Source of the DNA: Candidatus Zhuqueibacterota bacterium
GTDB lineage: Bacteria > Zhuqueibacterota > Zhuqueibacteria > Zhuqueibacterales > Zhuqueibacteraceae
Assembly (NCBI GenBank): GCA_022616415.1
Contig: JAKEEU010000031.1
Location: 124,001-188,000, forward strand
Direction: 5' to 3'
Length of the DNA stretch: 64,000 nucleotides
Shown here: positions 17,750 through 25,105 of the stretch, piece after piece
How the letters are laid out: every line of letters begins with the position of its first letter
How positions within the stretch are numbered: position 1 is the stretch's first letter
The notes under the pieces: generated by a model
The model's database searches: none
What the model saw: only the letters and a program-made list of their open reading frames with translations
Told to the model about the DNA's origin: nothing
Made by a program: the position numbers and the translations under genes

Positions 17750-18346
17750 ATGAAATCAAAATCTCTAGCCTTTTGGTTATTTATTACGACTATTAGTGGA
17801 GTGATTGCTCTTCTCCTTTTATGCACGCAAAACGTTTGTCGATTGATAACTTTTTCGGATAGTACAGGCCTCTATTTTTATAGTGCACTCGTGCAAGCAA
17901 ATGCAGCCATACTTTCGATTGTTGGTGTTTTCACGATTTTTAAGATTCAATCTATTCAATCATCGATAGATTTAGTTAAAAATATTCTTGTGGCTGAAGG
18001 AGGAAGACGAATTACGATTGATAATTTGGTTGAATTTGATCAGATGTCTTTAGAAAACAAGAAATCAGCAATTCAAAACGGTAAATATTCTAAAGCGATC
18101 TTGCCATTATTTAACAATTGGGCTACGCAAATAGAGAAAATTAATAAAATCAAATTATCGATTAAATTACCAACGAGACTGCTTGTTGTTGGAATAGTTG
18201 GAGATTCTATAGGCGTGTTGGCAGCAAATTTAGTTCATGAAAATGGAGTAAGGATCGAGAGCTGTGTTTTATGCCTTTTCTTATTACTGGAAATTTATAT
18301 AGTCATTTTTGTAGTAGATGGCATTTTCAAAGCAGTTGGCGACTAA
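17750..18346 (+). CDS. Small multi-pass membrane protein, unknown
   Basis: A 198-residue AT-rich gene starting 68 bp after the TIR-NLR. Hydrophobic segments lie at about residues 8-26, 45-63, 142-160 and 172-192, with a ~75-residue charged loop in the middle. No family is recognised. Its position and direction directly behind the TIR-NLR make a helper or effector role possible, but this is only context. Confidence 0.65.
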   Translation: MKSKSLAFWLFITTISGVIALLLLCTQNVCRLITFSDSTGLYFYSALVQANAAILSIVGVFTIFKIQSIQSSIDLVKNILVAEGGRRITIDNLVEFDQMSLENKKSAIQNGKYSKAILPLFNNWATQIEKINKIKLSIKLPTRLLVVGIVGDSIGVLAANLVHENGVRIESCVLCLFLLLEIYIVIFVVDGIFKAVGD

Positions 18347-18610
18347 TGATAGCCTGCTCTGTTCGCTTTCAGGGCGTTGTTGATGCATGATTGAAAACCT
18401 TGTCGGCCACCGGCCTGCATTTTGAATTTGACGGCCCAAATGCGGCTAAAAAGACGAAAATGGGTTCAAACGTGTTTGACTAGGAGAAAAGCAGACGATA
18501 TAATAGCCTGATTATAAGTGACTTGAACTCGATATATGCAAATTTGCATTTCGAATGCAAATTTGCATGACCGCTTTTCGCGAGCTTTTTTCCAAGCAAG
18601 TGCAGCGATC

Positions 18611-18700
18611 TTATCTGGTTTGTTTGGCGGCAAAGGCTTTTCGGCTTGCTGCGGAAACGGTGGCAGCGCCGTTTACTGCGTTAAGCTGAAAGGAAAACTT
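18611..18700. repeat. Direct repeat copy 1 (left flank of the AbrB-RelE module)
   Basis: This copy starts TTATCTGGTT and contains GGCGGCAAAGGCTTTTCGGC, an inner hairpin AAACGG/CCGTTT and an end reading GCGTTAAGCTGAAAGG. The same sequence recurs at 19368-19442, close to 90% identical by eye. The TTAAG here matches the uninterrupted target of the MITE in copy 2. The first ~190 bp after the membrane-protein gene (18347-18540) show no gene. Confidence 0.8.
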
Positions 18701-18802
18701 CCCGATGGAACGACCAAATCAAGCTTGCTTTTTTCACGCTGCGTGTTATATTATGATTGTTATGGCTCTATCATTGACACTCTCAACAAAGGAAACATTC
18801 AC

Positions 18803-19078
18803 ATGCCAGTAGTGAAAGTACGGCCGAAGCGTCAAGTGACCATTCCCGAAGCGATATTCCAGCGCTTGAAACTTCAGGAAGGGGACCTGCTCAAAATAGA
18901 TATTCTCGACGACGCTACGATTACCTTGATCTCGAAGAAAAGTATTCCGAAAGGCCAGCAATGGTTCTGGACGCCGACATGGCAACGATGGTATCGAGAA
19001 GCATTGCAAGAGGTGAAACAGGGGCGAGTGAAATCATTTGACACTGTTGAAGATTTCCTCGCTGACTTGCGTTCATGA
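18803..19078 (+). CDS. AbrB/MazE-type antitoxin
   Basis: A 91-residue protein. The N-terminal SpoVT/AbrB swapped-hairpin DNA-binding domain reads VKVRPKRQVTIPEAIFQRLKL, then EGDLLKIDIL. A helical C-terminal tail would bind the toxin (FDTVEDFLADL). I chose ATG 18803 after AAAGGA, though the frame is open from 18536, because the upstream stretch is the direct repeat. Its stop codon overlaps the RelE-like toxin start by 4 bp (ATGA). It is expected to repress its own promoter. Confidence 0.88.
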   Translation: MPVVKVRPKRQVTIPEAIFQRLKLQEGDLLKIDILDDATITLISKKSIPKGQQWFWTPTWQRWYREALQEVKQGRVKSFDTVEDFLADLRS

Positions 19079-19353
19079 GAATCGTCCGCACCGACTTATT
19101 CAAGCGTGATTATCAGAGGCTGCCAGCTAATCTCCAGCGGCGCGCCGAGAAAGCTCTGAAATTTCTGCTAACAGATTTTCGTCATCCAAGTCTGCGAACG
19201 AAGAAAATGAGTGGAGTGTACGATCCGGTTGGACGAAATCTCTTCGAGGCGCGGGTGACCAAGGCCTACCGAATTATCTTTACCATCATTGGTGAAACTT
19301 ACTTGCTGTACAGAATCGGACCACACGATGTTCTTGAGAAACCGTTTGGATAG
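19075..19353 (+). CDS. RelE/ParE superfamily toxin
   Basis: A 92-residue protein of the RelE fold: a start of the form RTDLFKRDYQRLPANLQRRAEKAL, a core strand LFEARVTKAYRIIFTI and an end of the form YLLYRIGPHDVLEKPFG. The ending IGPHDVL is typical of the mRNase-type relatives. It overlaps the AbrB antitoxin by 4 bp, the usual antitoxin-toxin order, and forms a type II module. The target (mRNA on the ribosome, or gyrase) cannot be told from sequence alone. Confidence 0.88.
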   Translation: MRIVRTDLFKRDYQRLPANLQRRAEKALKFLLTDFRHPSLRTKKMSGVYDPVGRNLFEARVTKAYRIIFTIIGETYLLYRIGPHDVLEKPFG

Positions 19354-19367
19354 TTTTGTGGCCTTCA

Positions 19368-19442
19368 TTATCTGGTTGGTTTGGCGGCAAAGGCTTTTCG
19401 GCTTTCTGCGGAAACGGCGGCGACGCCGTTTCAGGCGCTAAG
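19368..19442. repeat. Direct repeat copy 2, interrupted by a MITE
   Basis: This second copy of the repeat at 18611-18700 lies just after the toxin gene. It reads TTATCTGGTTGGTTTGGCGG and ends with a perfect stem AAACGGCG/CGCCGTTT. Its right end is displaced: the CTGAAAAGAAGG segment that should follow TAAG appears only after the 99-bp element, at 19546. Confidence 0.8.
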
Positions 19443-19541
19443 GGGGTTGGGATTAAATAACTTGGACATTTTGATGCTTACCCATGTTGAGAAAAAGCGA
19501 CTTATGAGTTTGAAATGGGTAACTTATTTTATCCCACCCCC
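19443..19541. mobile_element. 99-bp MITE with 21-bp inverted ends and TAAG target duplication
   Basis: The ends GGGGTTGGGATTAAATAACT (19443 on) and AACTTATTTTATCCCACCCC (19521-19540) are inverted repeats matching at 18 of 21 positions. TAAG flanks both sides (19439-19442 and 19542-19545). An internal inverted pair, TTACCCAT/ATGGGTAA, makes the whole element fold back. The other repeat copy (18611-18700) has a single uninterrupted TTAAG at the same place, so it is a natural empty site. There is no coding capacity; it would need a transposase supplied elsewhere. Confidence 0.82.
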
Positions 19542-19808
19542 TAAGCTGAAAAGAAGGCTTTTCTGCAATTTTTCAATTTCAAATCTTCCGTGTTAAAATT
19601 TTTTATCTTGCTTTTGCACGATTGAATTTCTATATTCACGATATAGTATTTGGCTGAGGCGGGGCTTTCCTTAAATTTGCTGCAGTTTAGACACACCGTC
19701 GATCACCTCCCACGTGGATTCAGGGCTTAGTTTGTTGCATGAAAGCAAATTTTTTGTTGTCATGGGCGGCACAGTTGATTTTATTGCGTACCGTCTTACT
19801 TATCACCG

Positions 19809-19854
19809 CCTGACGCTTACGGCAATTCTTACAGGACGTCGAATTCGCGTCAGG
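19809..19854. other. Inverted repeat in the leader of a small gene
   Basis: CCTGACGC (19809-19816) is complementary to GCGTCAGG (19847-19854), placed 38-84 bp before the start of the 56-residue protein. It could be a cis-regulatory leader structure. The rest of 19546-19892 shows no gene. Confidence 0.35.
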
Positions 19855-19892
19855 TACACTTACAAGTAACTTTTAGATTAAGGAGAACAACC

Positions 19893-20063
19893 ATGGAAGA
19901 ACAATTCATGGCAGTATGCACGGAAAAGCACGAGCATGGGGGGCAAGATCATCCTTTGACCGCTTGGTTGGACAGTAGAGACGAGGCCGACCAAGCCGGC
20001 AAGGAGCATGAACAGAAGAACAAAGGCCATCGTTGCAGAATTGACACGCGCCAAAAGCCGTGA
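19893..20063 (+). CDS. Small 56-residue protein, unknown
   Basis: ATG at 19893 follows AAGGAGAACAACC, a good ribosome site. The frame runs 56 codons to TGA 20061-20063. The protein begins MEEQFMAVCTEKHEH and contains LTAWLDSRDEADQAGKEHE, rich in Glu, His and Lys, with two cysteines (residues 9 and 48). The pattern of a short strand pair, then a DEADQAGKEHE helix, then GHRCRI resembles small bacterial proteins of about 50-60 residues with one zinc- or metal-binding hairpin. No function is assigned. The strong ribosome site is the main evidence that it is real. Confidence 0.6.
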   Translation: MEEQFMAVCTEKHEHGGQDHPLTAWLDSRDEADQAGKEHEQKNKGHRCRIDTRQKP

Positions 20064-20169
20064 TCTTGCCTTAAAGCCGGCGGCGATTGAAGAACGCTGG
20101 TATTTACTTTATTCATAACCGCCTCGTTCACTGATCAATCGTGACGCGGCTAGTTCTGTGTAATGGCTA

Positions 20170-20242
20170 CAGCGGCGCGATAGTGCTCGTCAGACGTGCA
20201 GTGGTGGTCGGAATGTCTGGGAGCCCGGCTGTCGCGCCGCTG
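20170..20242. other. 73-nt imperfect palindrome, possible structured RNA
   Basis: CAGCGGCGCGA (20170-20180) is perfectly complementary to TCGCGCCGCTG (20232-20242). Inside, CAGAC and GTCTG can form a second stem. The stretch lies between the small gene and the ygeY promoter, a 565-bp gap in which I see no gene. It could be a small RNA, a recombination site or a remnant. No known RNA family was recognised. Confidence 0.4.
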
Positions 20243-20430
20243 GCCATCTACTAGAATCTAATATACATTGCAGCCGGTCTTTCAAACGTTTCACCAAGGC
20301 CATGTAACTTATGACAGTATTTGGCAAAGTCGATTTAAAAAATGCAAAAAATTTGGAACTCTGTATCCTCTTTGAAATCCTGCTTTATCAATCCGGCTGA
20401 AAACCGGGCTTCCGGGTAGAAAATTATAAC

Positions 20431-20471
20431 GCCACTTGTTTGTCAGAGATGAACAAGTGGCATTTTTATTT
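20431..20471 (+). terminator. Strong intrinsic terminator
   Basis: GCCACTTGTT (20431-20440) pairs with AACAAGTGGC (20452-20461) around 11 nt, followed by ATTTTTATTTT. There is no annotated gene directly upstream on the plus strand for 370 bp, so it may end the transcript of the small gene at 19893 or of an unannotated RNA in 20064-20430. Confidence 0.8.
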
Positions 20472-20628
20472 TGTTCGGGGCGGAAACGAGAACGTTGTGG
20501 CAAGCCGCAGTGGTAAAATCACCCAACCGCACGAAGTTCTTCACGAATCATCCGACAGGGAGTCGCCTCCAGGCCGTGATGACGAATATTCGCTTTAGAA
20601 ATTTTCCCAGCGCAATTGCAGCAACGAC

Positions 20629-20657
20629 TTGACTTCTTGAAAAAAGCTGAGTATATT
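20629..20657 (+). promoter_or_regulatory. Sigma70-type promoter for the ygeY group
   Basis: TTGACT (20629-20634), an exact 17-bp spacer, and TATATT (20652-20657). It lies about 105 bp upstream of the ygeY start at 20763. It is among the best -35/-10 matches in the window. Confidence 0.65.
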
Positions 20658-20762
20658 GCATTTTGCTTTTTATTGAGCAAATGGTGGCATTTGAATTCAA
20701 CGCAACGGAAGAGTTCTTGCAAAGATTATAGTGGACCAATTTTCTTGACAGGAGACTCCGGC

Positions 20763-21962
20763 ATGATCGACGACATCAAAAAGCTCAGCCAGAAATACGA
20801 ATCCGAAGGCGCGCAATTTCTCTGCGATCTCATTGCCACGCCGTCGATGAGCAGCCAGGAAGAAAACGTGATAAACGTCATCCGCAAAAAAATGGAACAA
20901 TTCCGGTACGACGAAATCACGGTCGATCCGATGGGAAATTTGCTCGGCCGCATCGGCAACGGCAAAACCGTCATCGCGCTGGATGCGCACGTGGACACGG
21001 TCGACGTCGGCAACGCCAGCTTGTGGAAAACCGATCCGTTCAAAGGCGTGATCAAAGACGGCGTGATTTACGGCCGCGGCGCTTCGGACATGAAAGGCGC
21101 GGTGGCTTCGATTGTTTTTGCCGGAAGAATCGTGAAAGAGCTGGGCTTGGCGGATGATTTCACGCTCTACGTCGTGTGCAGTGTACAGGAAGAAGATTGT
21201 GACGGTTTGTGCTGGCAATATATTGTGAAAGAAGACAAGCTGCGGCCGGATTGTGTCGTCATCACCGAACCGACGAATCTCGGCATTTATCGCGGCCATC
21301 GCGGCCGCATGGAAATGGAAGTGCGTACGCAAGGCCTCTCCTGTCATGGCTCCATGCCGGAGCGCGGCGTCAATGCCATCTACAAAATGGCGCCGATCAT
21401 CGCCGACGTCGAAAAGCTGAACGAGCGGCTGGCGCCCGAGCCATTTTTGGGCAAAGGCACGGTGACGATTTCGGAAATTCGCTCGACCTCCCCCTCGTTG
21501 TGCGCCGTTGCCGATAGCGCGACGATTCATCTCGACCGCCGGTTGACAAAGGGCGAGACGATCGAATCCGCGGTGAAAGAAGTGCAGGATTTGCCGAGCG
21601 TGCAACGCACCGGCGCCGAAGTGGTGGTGTTGGATTACGCCGTGCCGAGTTATCGCGGCCTTACATATCCCACCAAAAAATATTATCCCACCTGGCTGTT
21701 GGATGAGAATCACCCTGCGATGAATGCTGGAGAAGAAACTTATCAGCAACTCTTCAATGAAGCCCCGCGCGTGAGCCGTTGGAATTTTAGCACCAACGGC
21801 ATTGCGACGATGGGTATGCACGGCATTCCGTCCATCGGCTTCGGCCCGGCCAACGAAATCCACGCGCACTCGCCGGAAGATCAGTGCCCGATCGATCATC
21901 TCGGCAAGGCGATGAGTTTTTACGCGGCGTTTCCGAGGTTTTTTGTAAAACGGAATTCATGA
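20763..21962 (+). CDS. ygeY: YgeY-type M20 metallohydrolase
   Basis: A 399-residue M20 peptidase-family protein. I chose ATG 20763 behind an AGGAGACTCC stretch; the frame is open from 20616 but that part covers the promoter. Metal ligands are His76 and Asp78 (DAHVDTVD) and Asp109 (GRGASDMKG), with catalytic SVQEEDCD following. GHRGRMEMEV and LSCHGSMPERGVNAIYKM match E. coli YgeY, an uncharacterised hydrolase found with selenium-dependent hydroxylase and carbamoyltransferase genes. Here it is followed by a YgeW-like carbamoyltransferase, as in E. coli. It probably hydrolyses an amide or dipeptide-like bond. Confidence 0.85.
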   Translation: MIDDIKKLSQKYESEGAQFLCDLIATPSMSSQEENVINVIRKKMEQFRYDEITVDPMGNLLGRIGNGKTVIALDAHVDTVDVGNASLWKTDPFKGVIKDGVIYGRGASDMKGAVASIVFAGRIVKELGLADDFTLYVVCSVQEEDCDGLCWQYIVKEDKLRPDCVVITEPTNLGIYRGHRGRMEMEVRTQGLSCHGSMPERGVNAIYKMAPIIADVEKLNERLAPEPFLGKGTVTISEIRSTSPSLCAVADSATIHLDRRLTKGETIESAVKEVQDLPSVQRTGAEVVVLDYAVPSYRGLTYPTKKYYPTWLLDENHPAMNAGEETYQQLFNEAPRVSRWNFSTNGIATMGMHGIPSIGFGPANEIHAHSPEDQCPIDHLGKAMSFYAAFPRFFVKRNS

Positions 21963-22022
21963 AACGTGATGCGCAAGACGTAAAACTTAACTTACGTTTT
22001 ACACATTACGTTTCACTTTTTT
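21960..22022 (+). terminator. Long hairpin with T-tract between ygeY and ygeW
   Basis: GAAACGTGATG (from 21961) pairs with CATTACGTTTC, and GTAAAAC with GTTTTAC inside it. TTTTTT follows at 22017-22022. The hairpin starts at the ygeY stop codon. It may be a terminator, an attenuator within a longer operon, or one of the lineage-specific palindromes. Confidence 0.55.
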
Positions 22023-22062
22023 GAACTAAAATAAAACGCAAATAATAATCTGAGGAGCAACC

Positions 22063-23043
22063 ATGACCGACGCATTACGTGGACGCGATTACATTATGAC
22101 GCAAGAATGGAGCAACGACGAAATCGATCTCGCGCTCCAGACCGCCGGCGAGTTGAAAGAGAAATTTCGCCAAGGCATTCCGCATCGGCTGCTGGCGGAT
22201 AAAACCATTTTCCTGCTGTTCTTCGATAAATCAACGCGCACGCGCAATTCGTTTGAAGCCGGCATCACCCAGCTTGGCGGGCACGCGCATTTTATCGATT
22301 CGAGCACCTCGCAAATCGCCCATGGCGAAAGCGCGAAAGATACCGGCATTATTCTGTCGAGTTACGGACACGGCATCGCGATTCGCCACGATCTCATTCC
22401 CGGCGAGGGTAACAGCTACATGCGCGAGGTGGCGGAACATGCCAGCAAGCCGGTGATCAACATGCAATGCGACATCGATCATCCCTGCCAAACGCTGGCG
22501 GATTTGATGACGATTCGCGAGAAATATGGCAAAAATCTGCGCGGCCTTAAGATCGCCGTGGCGTGGACGTATGCGCCGAGTTATGCCAAGCCGATGTCCG
22601 TGCCGCAAGGCTTGATCATGCTGATGACACGCTTCGGCCTCGACGTGACGCTGGCGCACCCGCCGGAATACACGCTGATGAGCAACACCATGCAGATCGC
22701 GCGCGAGAATGCGCAGAAGAATGGCACCCAATTTAATGTGGCCGATAATCTCGAAGAGGCGTTTCGCGACGCCGATATTGTCTATCCCAAAAGCTGGGGC
22801 ATCGAATCCCTTTTTAAACAGCCGGAAAAAGCGCTCGAAATTTCCAAACGCTACAAGTCGTGGATTTGCGACGAGAAGTTGATGTCGATCACCAAGAGGG
22901 AATCGATTTACATGCACTGCCTGCCGGCGGATCGCGGCAACGAAGTGACCGACGCGGTGATCGACGGGCCGCACTCGGTGGTGTATCAGGAAGCGGAGAA
23001 TCGTCTGCACACGGCGAAGGCGATTATGGCGCTGACGATGTGA
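22063..23043 (+). CDS. ygeW: Knotted carbamoyltransferase (YgeW-like)
   Basis: A 326-residue carbamoyltransferase. The carbamoyl phosphate motif STRTR is at residues 57-61 (FFDKSTRTRNSFEAG). HPCQTLADLMT and HCLPADRGNEVTD complete the aspartate/ornithine carbamoyltransferase fingerprint. The substrate loop is not that of ArgF or PyrB, and the ygeY and PLP neighbours point to the YgeW subfamily, whose substrate is not settled. The E. coli protein is longer at the N-terminus. The gene starts about 40 bp after the hairpin behind GAGGAGCAACC. Confidence 0.82.
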   Translation: MTDALRGRDYIMTQEWSNDEIDLALQTAGELKEKFRQGIPHRLLADKTIFLLFFDKSTRTRNSFEAGITQLGGHAHFIDSSTSQIAHGESAKDTGIILSSYGHGIAIRHDLIPGEGNSYMREVAEHASKPVINMQCDIDHPCQTLADLMTIREKYGKNLRGLKIAVAWTYAPSYAKPMSVPQGLIMLMTRFGLDVTLAHPPEYTLMSNTMQIARENAQKNGTQFNVADNLEEAFRDADIVYPKSWGIESLFKQPEKALEISKRYKSWICDEKLMSITKRESIYMHCLPADRGNEVTDAVIDGPHSVVYQEAENRLHTAKAIMALTM

Positions 23044-23053
23044 GAGGGTTAGC

Positions 23054-23120
23054 CAGTTAGCCGGTTGGCCAGTTGGCCGGTTAACGGCTTTTGAACAAGC
23101 CAACTGGCAAACAGGCAAAC
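23054..23120. repeat. 16-bp tandem repeats with an inverted copy
   Basis: GCCAGTTAGCCGGTTG and GCCAGTTGGCCGGTTA follow each other. A reversed GCCAACTGGC appears at 23099-23108 in front of the next gene. This occupies nearly the whole gap and overlaps the likely leader of the PLP-enzyme gene. Confidence 0.65.
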
Positions 23121-23132
23121 CGGCGAACGCTT

Positions 23133-24182
23133 ATGATCAAATGGAATAAAAATCGACGCATCGCCAAAAACATTTTCGCGGCCATTGGCCGTACGCCTTT
23201 GGTGCAGCTCAATCGCATTCCGCATAGCGAAGGCGTGAGCGCCATCATTTTAGGCAAACTCGAATGGTTCTCGCCGTCCGGCAGCTTGAAAGATCGCATT
23301 TATTGGAAGATGTTCACACGCGCGCAGGAGCGCGGCGACCTCAAACCCGGCATGACGGTGCTCGAATGCTCGACCGGCAACGCCGGCATCGGCTGCTCGT
23401 TTGTGGCGGCGGTAAAAGGCTTTCCGTGCATCATCGTCATGCCTGAAGGCATGAGCGAAGAGCGCAAAAAGCTCGATCTCGCTTACGGCGCGCAGTTGAT
23501 CCATACGCCCGGCGGCGAGAGTGACGTGGATTTGGCGCTCAAAAAACTGGCGGAGATTCGCGCACAAAACCCGGACAAATATTGGGTGCCGGCGCAGTTC
23601 GATAATCCCGACAACATTGCGGCGCATTACCAGGCCACCGGTCCGGAAATTTGGGAGCAAACCGAGGGCAACGTCGAAGCTTTTATCGTGACGCAGGGAA
23701 CCGGCGGCACGTTGACCGGCGTCGGGCGGTATTTGCGCAAGAAAAATCCGCAAGTGAAACTCTACGCGGTCGAGCCTGCCGAATGCCCGGTTCTCGCGCA
23801 CGGCAAATGGGGCGAGCACAAAATCGAAGGCATCGGCGACGGCTTCATTCCGAAAGTGCTCGACGTGAGTCTGCTCGACGGCGTCATCACCACGACGTCC
23901 GACGAGGCGATTGCGATGGCCAAGCGCATGAGCCGCGAGGAAGGCATTTTCTGCGGCATTTCTTCCGGCTCGAATCTGGCGGCCTGTTTGAAATTTGCCA
24001 GGAAGCACCCGGAAGTGGAGATGATCGTGACGATGATCAACGATACCGGCCAGCGCTATTTTTCCACCGAGCTGTGCGGCAATCCCAAACACGTCGAAAT
24101 TCCCGAGCGCGATCACGAGTTGGATGCGTACACGCAGGAGCAGTTGCAAAAATATCAGCCGCGGTGGGAAGTGATTGAATAG
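23133..24182 (+). CDS. Cysteine-synthase-family PLP enzyme
   Basis: A 349-residue fold-type-II PLP enzyme. The PLP lysine is Lys53 in SPSGSLKDR, the phosphate loop is GTGGTLTG, and the Asn loop is STGNAG. The family includes O-acetylserine sulfhydrylase, cystathionine beta-synthase and diaminopropionate ammonia-lyase (E. coli YgeX). YgeX is the neighbour of YgeW and YgeY in E. coli, so a lyase of an amino acid derived in this pathway is plausible. The sequence reads closer to CysK than to YgeX. I took ATG 23133; an alternative upstream start falls in the repeat. Confidence 0.82.
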   Translation: MIKWNKNRRIAKNIFAAIGRTPLVQLNRIPHSEGVSAIILGKLEWFSPSGSLKDRIYWKMFTRAQERGDLKPGMTVLECSTGNAGIGCSFVAAVKGFPCIIVMPEGMSEERKKLDLAYGAQLIHTPGGESDVDLALKKLAEIRAQNPDKYWVPAQFDNPDNIAAHYQATGPEIWEQTEGNVEAFIVTQGTGGTLTGVGRYLRKKNPQVKLYAVEPAECPVLAHGKWGEHKIEGIGDGFIPKVLDVSLLDGVITTTSDEAIAMAKRMSREEGIFCGISSGSNLAACLKFARKHPEVEMIVTMINDTGQRYFSTELCGNPKHVEIPERDHELDAYTQEQLQKYQPRWEVIE

Positions 24183-24191
24183 ACGGCGCGC

Positions 24192-24220
24192 TTGCAAATT
24201 AAGGGCAAACGGCGTATATT
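24192..24220 (+). promoter_or_regulatory. Sigma70-type promoter at the head of the DGR locus
   Basis: TTGCAA (24192-24197), an exact 17-bp spacer, and TATATT (24215-24220). It lies 48 bp upstream of the first gene of the unit (24268), so the small protein, nucleotidyltransferase and DGR target could be one transcript. Confidence 0.6.
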
Positions 24221-24267
24221 ATTCAAGCGGTTTATTTTATATTCGCTCAGCATCAAAGAAAGGTTTC

Positions 24268-24540
24268 ATGATGAAATTAGATAAAGAGCTTTATCGCAAA
24301 GCCTACGAGTTGCATCAACAATCGAGCGATGCCAAGCTAGTTGAACGCGCACACCTGCACCGTGAATTATCTCCGGCGGAAGCGTTTAAGCAGTACGTCG
24401 ATTTGGTGGAATTTGTTTGGCGGCTTTGCCCTGAGCCGAGTGAGTGGCAGCGAAAAGAAAAACTGGAAAGCTTAAATCGTTACTACGCCGCGATCCAACG
24501 TTTGGAAGCGTGGAGGCGCAAACATGGACAAGCAGCTTGA
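24268..24540 (+). CDS. Small helical protein upstream of the nucleotidyltransferase
   Basis: A 91-residue acidic/basic protein, almost entirely helical by composition, with no family recognised. It contains LYRKAYELHQQSSDAKLVER and an end EWQRKEKLESLNRY. Two adjacent ATG codons (24268, 24271) are possible starts behind AAAGG. It overlaps the next gene by 17 bp, so the two are coupled. The arrangement of a small helical protein followed by a nucleotidyltransferase resembles some toxin-antitoxin pairs; this is inference from layout. Confidence 0.7.
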   Translation: MMKLDKELYRKAYELHQQSSDAKLVERAHLHRELSPAEAFKQYVDLVEFVWRLCPEPSEWQRKEKLESLNRYYAAIQRLEAWRRKHGQAA

Positions 24541-25093
24541 AGGCTCTTTTCGGAAAGCCATCGGCTTTCTTGAAGAAGAGGGTTATCGCTATGCCATTAT
24601 TGGCGGTATTGCTGTGGCGCAATGGGGATTCCCGCGCGCGACGAATGACGTTGATATCAAAGTCCTCGTTCCCAACACGGATTATGCAGGTGTGCGGGCT
24701 GCGCTTTTGAGGAAGTTTCCTGAACGCGCCCGTATTGATGCTCCTGAAAACCCGTTTATTGTCTCTGTCACGATTGATAAAGTTATCATAGATTTTTTGC
24801 TGACTTTGCCTGGCTACGAAGAACAAATTATCGAACGTGCCAAACGCCGAGATTTTGGTGGTATCTTAGCCTGGGTCTGTTCCGTTGAAGATTTGATTAT
24901 CCAAAAAGTTGTTGCAGGACGGGAAAAAGATTGGTTGGATTTGGAGGCATTATTGCTGGAACAGTACGGCAAGCTTGACGAGACCTTTATCGAGAATTGG
25001 CTTGAGCAATTTGCTGAAGCCTTGGAGAAGCCGGAAATCTTGACGAAGTATCGGCAGTTGGTGGACAGAATCAAAACGAAGAGAGCAAAATGA
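24524..25093 (+). CDS. Nucleotidyltransferase-like protein (AbiEii/DUF6036 type)
   Basis: A 189-residue protein with the minimal nucleotidyltransferase core IIGGIAVAQWGFPRATNDVD, a further Asp in VIIDFLLTLPG and an AbiEii-like helical tail (VCSVEDLIIQKVVAGREKDWLD). Known relatives transfer nucleotides to tRNA or proteins, or act as toxins of type IV-like modules. It overlaps its upstream partner and is separated from the CHAT target protein by 12 bp, so all three probably sit in one operon. Confidence 0.82.
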   Translation: MDKQLEGSFRKAIGFLEEEGYRYAIIGGIAVAQWGFPRATNDVDIKVLVPNTDYAGVRAALLRKFPERARIDAPENPFIVSVTIDKVIIDFLLTLPGYEEQIIERAKRRDFGGILAWVCSVEDLIIQKVVAGREKDWLDLEALLLEQYGKLDETFIENWLEQFAEALEKPEILTKYRQLVDRIKTKRAK

Positions 25094-25105
25094 AGAAGTC
25101 GAATC

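Noticed and set aside
18611-19442. Direct repeats as integron attC sites
   Set aside because: A GTTAAGC resembling a core site exists in copy 1, but no matching RYYYAAC partner, no second cassette array and no integrase are visible.
19381-19596. 71-residue frame across the MITE
   Set aside because: It covers repeat copy 2 and the MITE and has no coding signature.
20697-21899. 400-residue minus-strand frame opposite ygeY
   Set aside because: Histidine/arginine-rich shadow typical of GC-rich reverse frames; the plus strand is a firm M20 protein.
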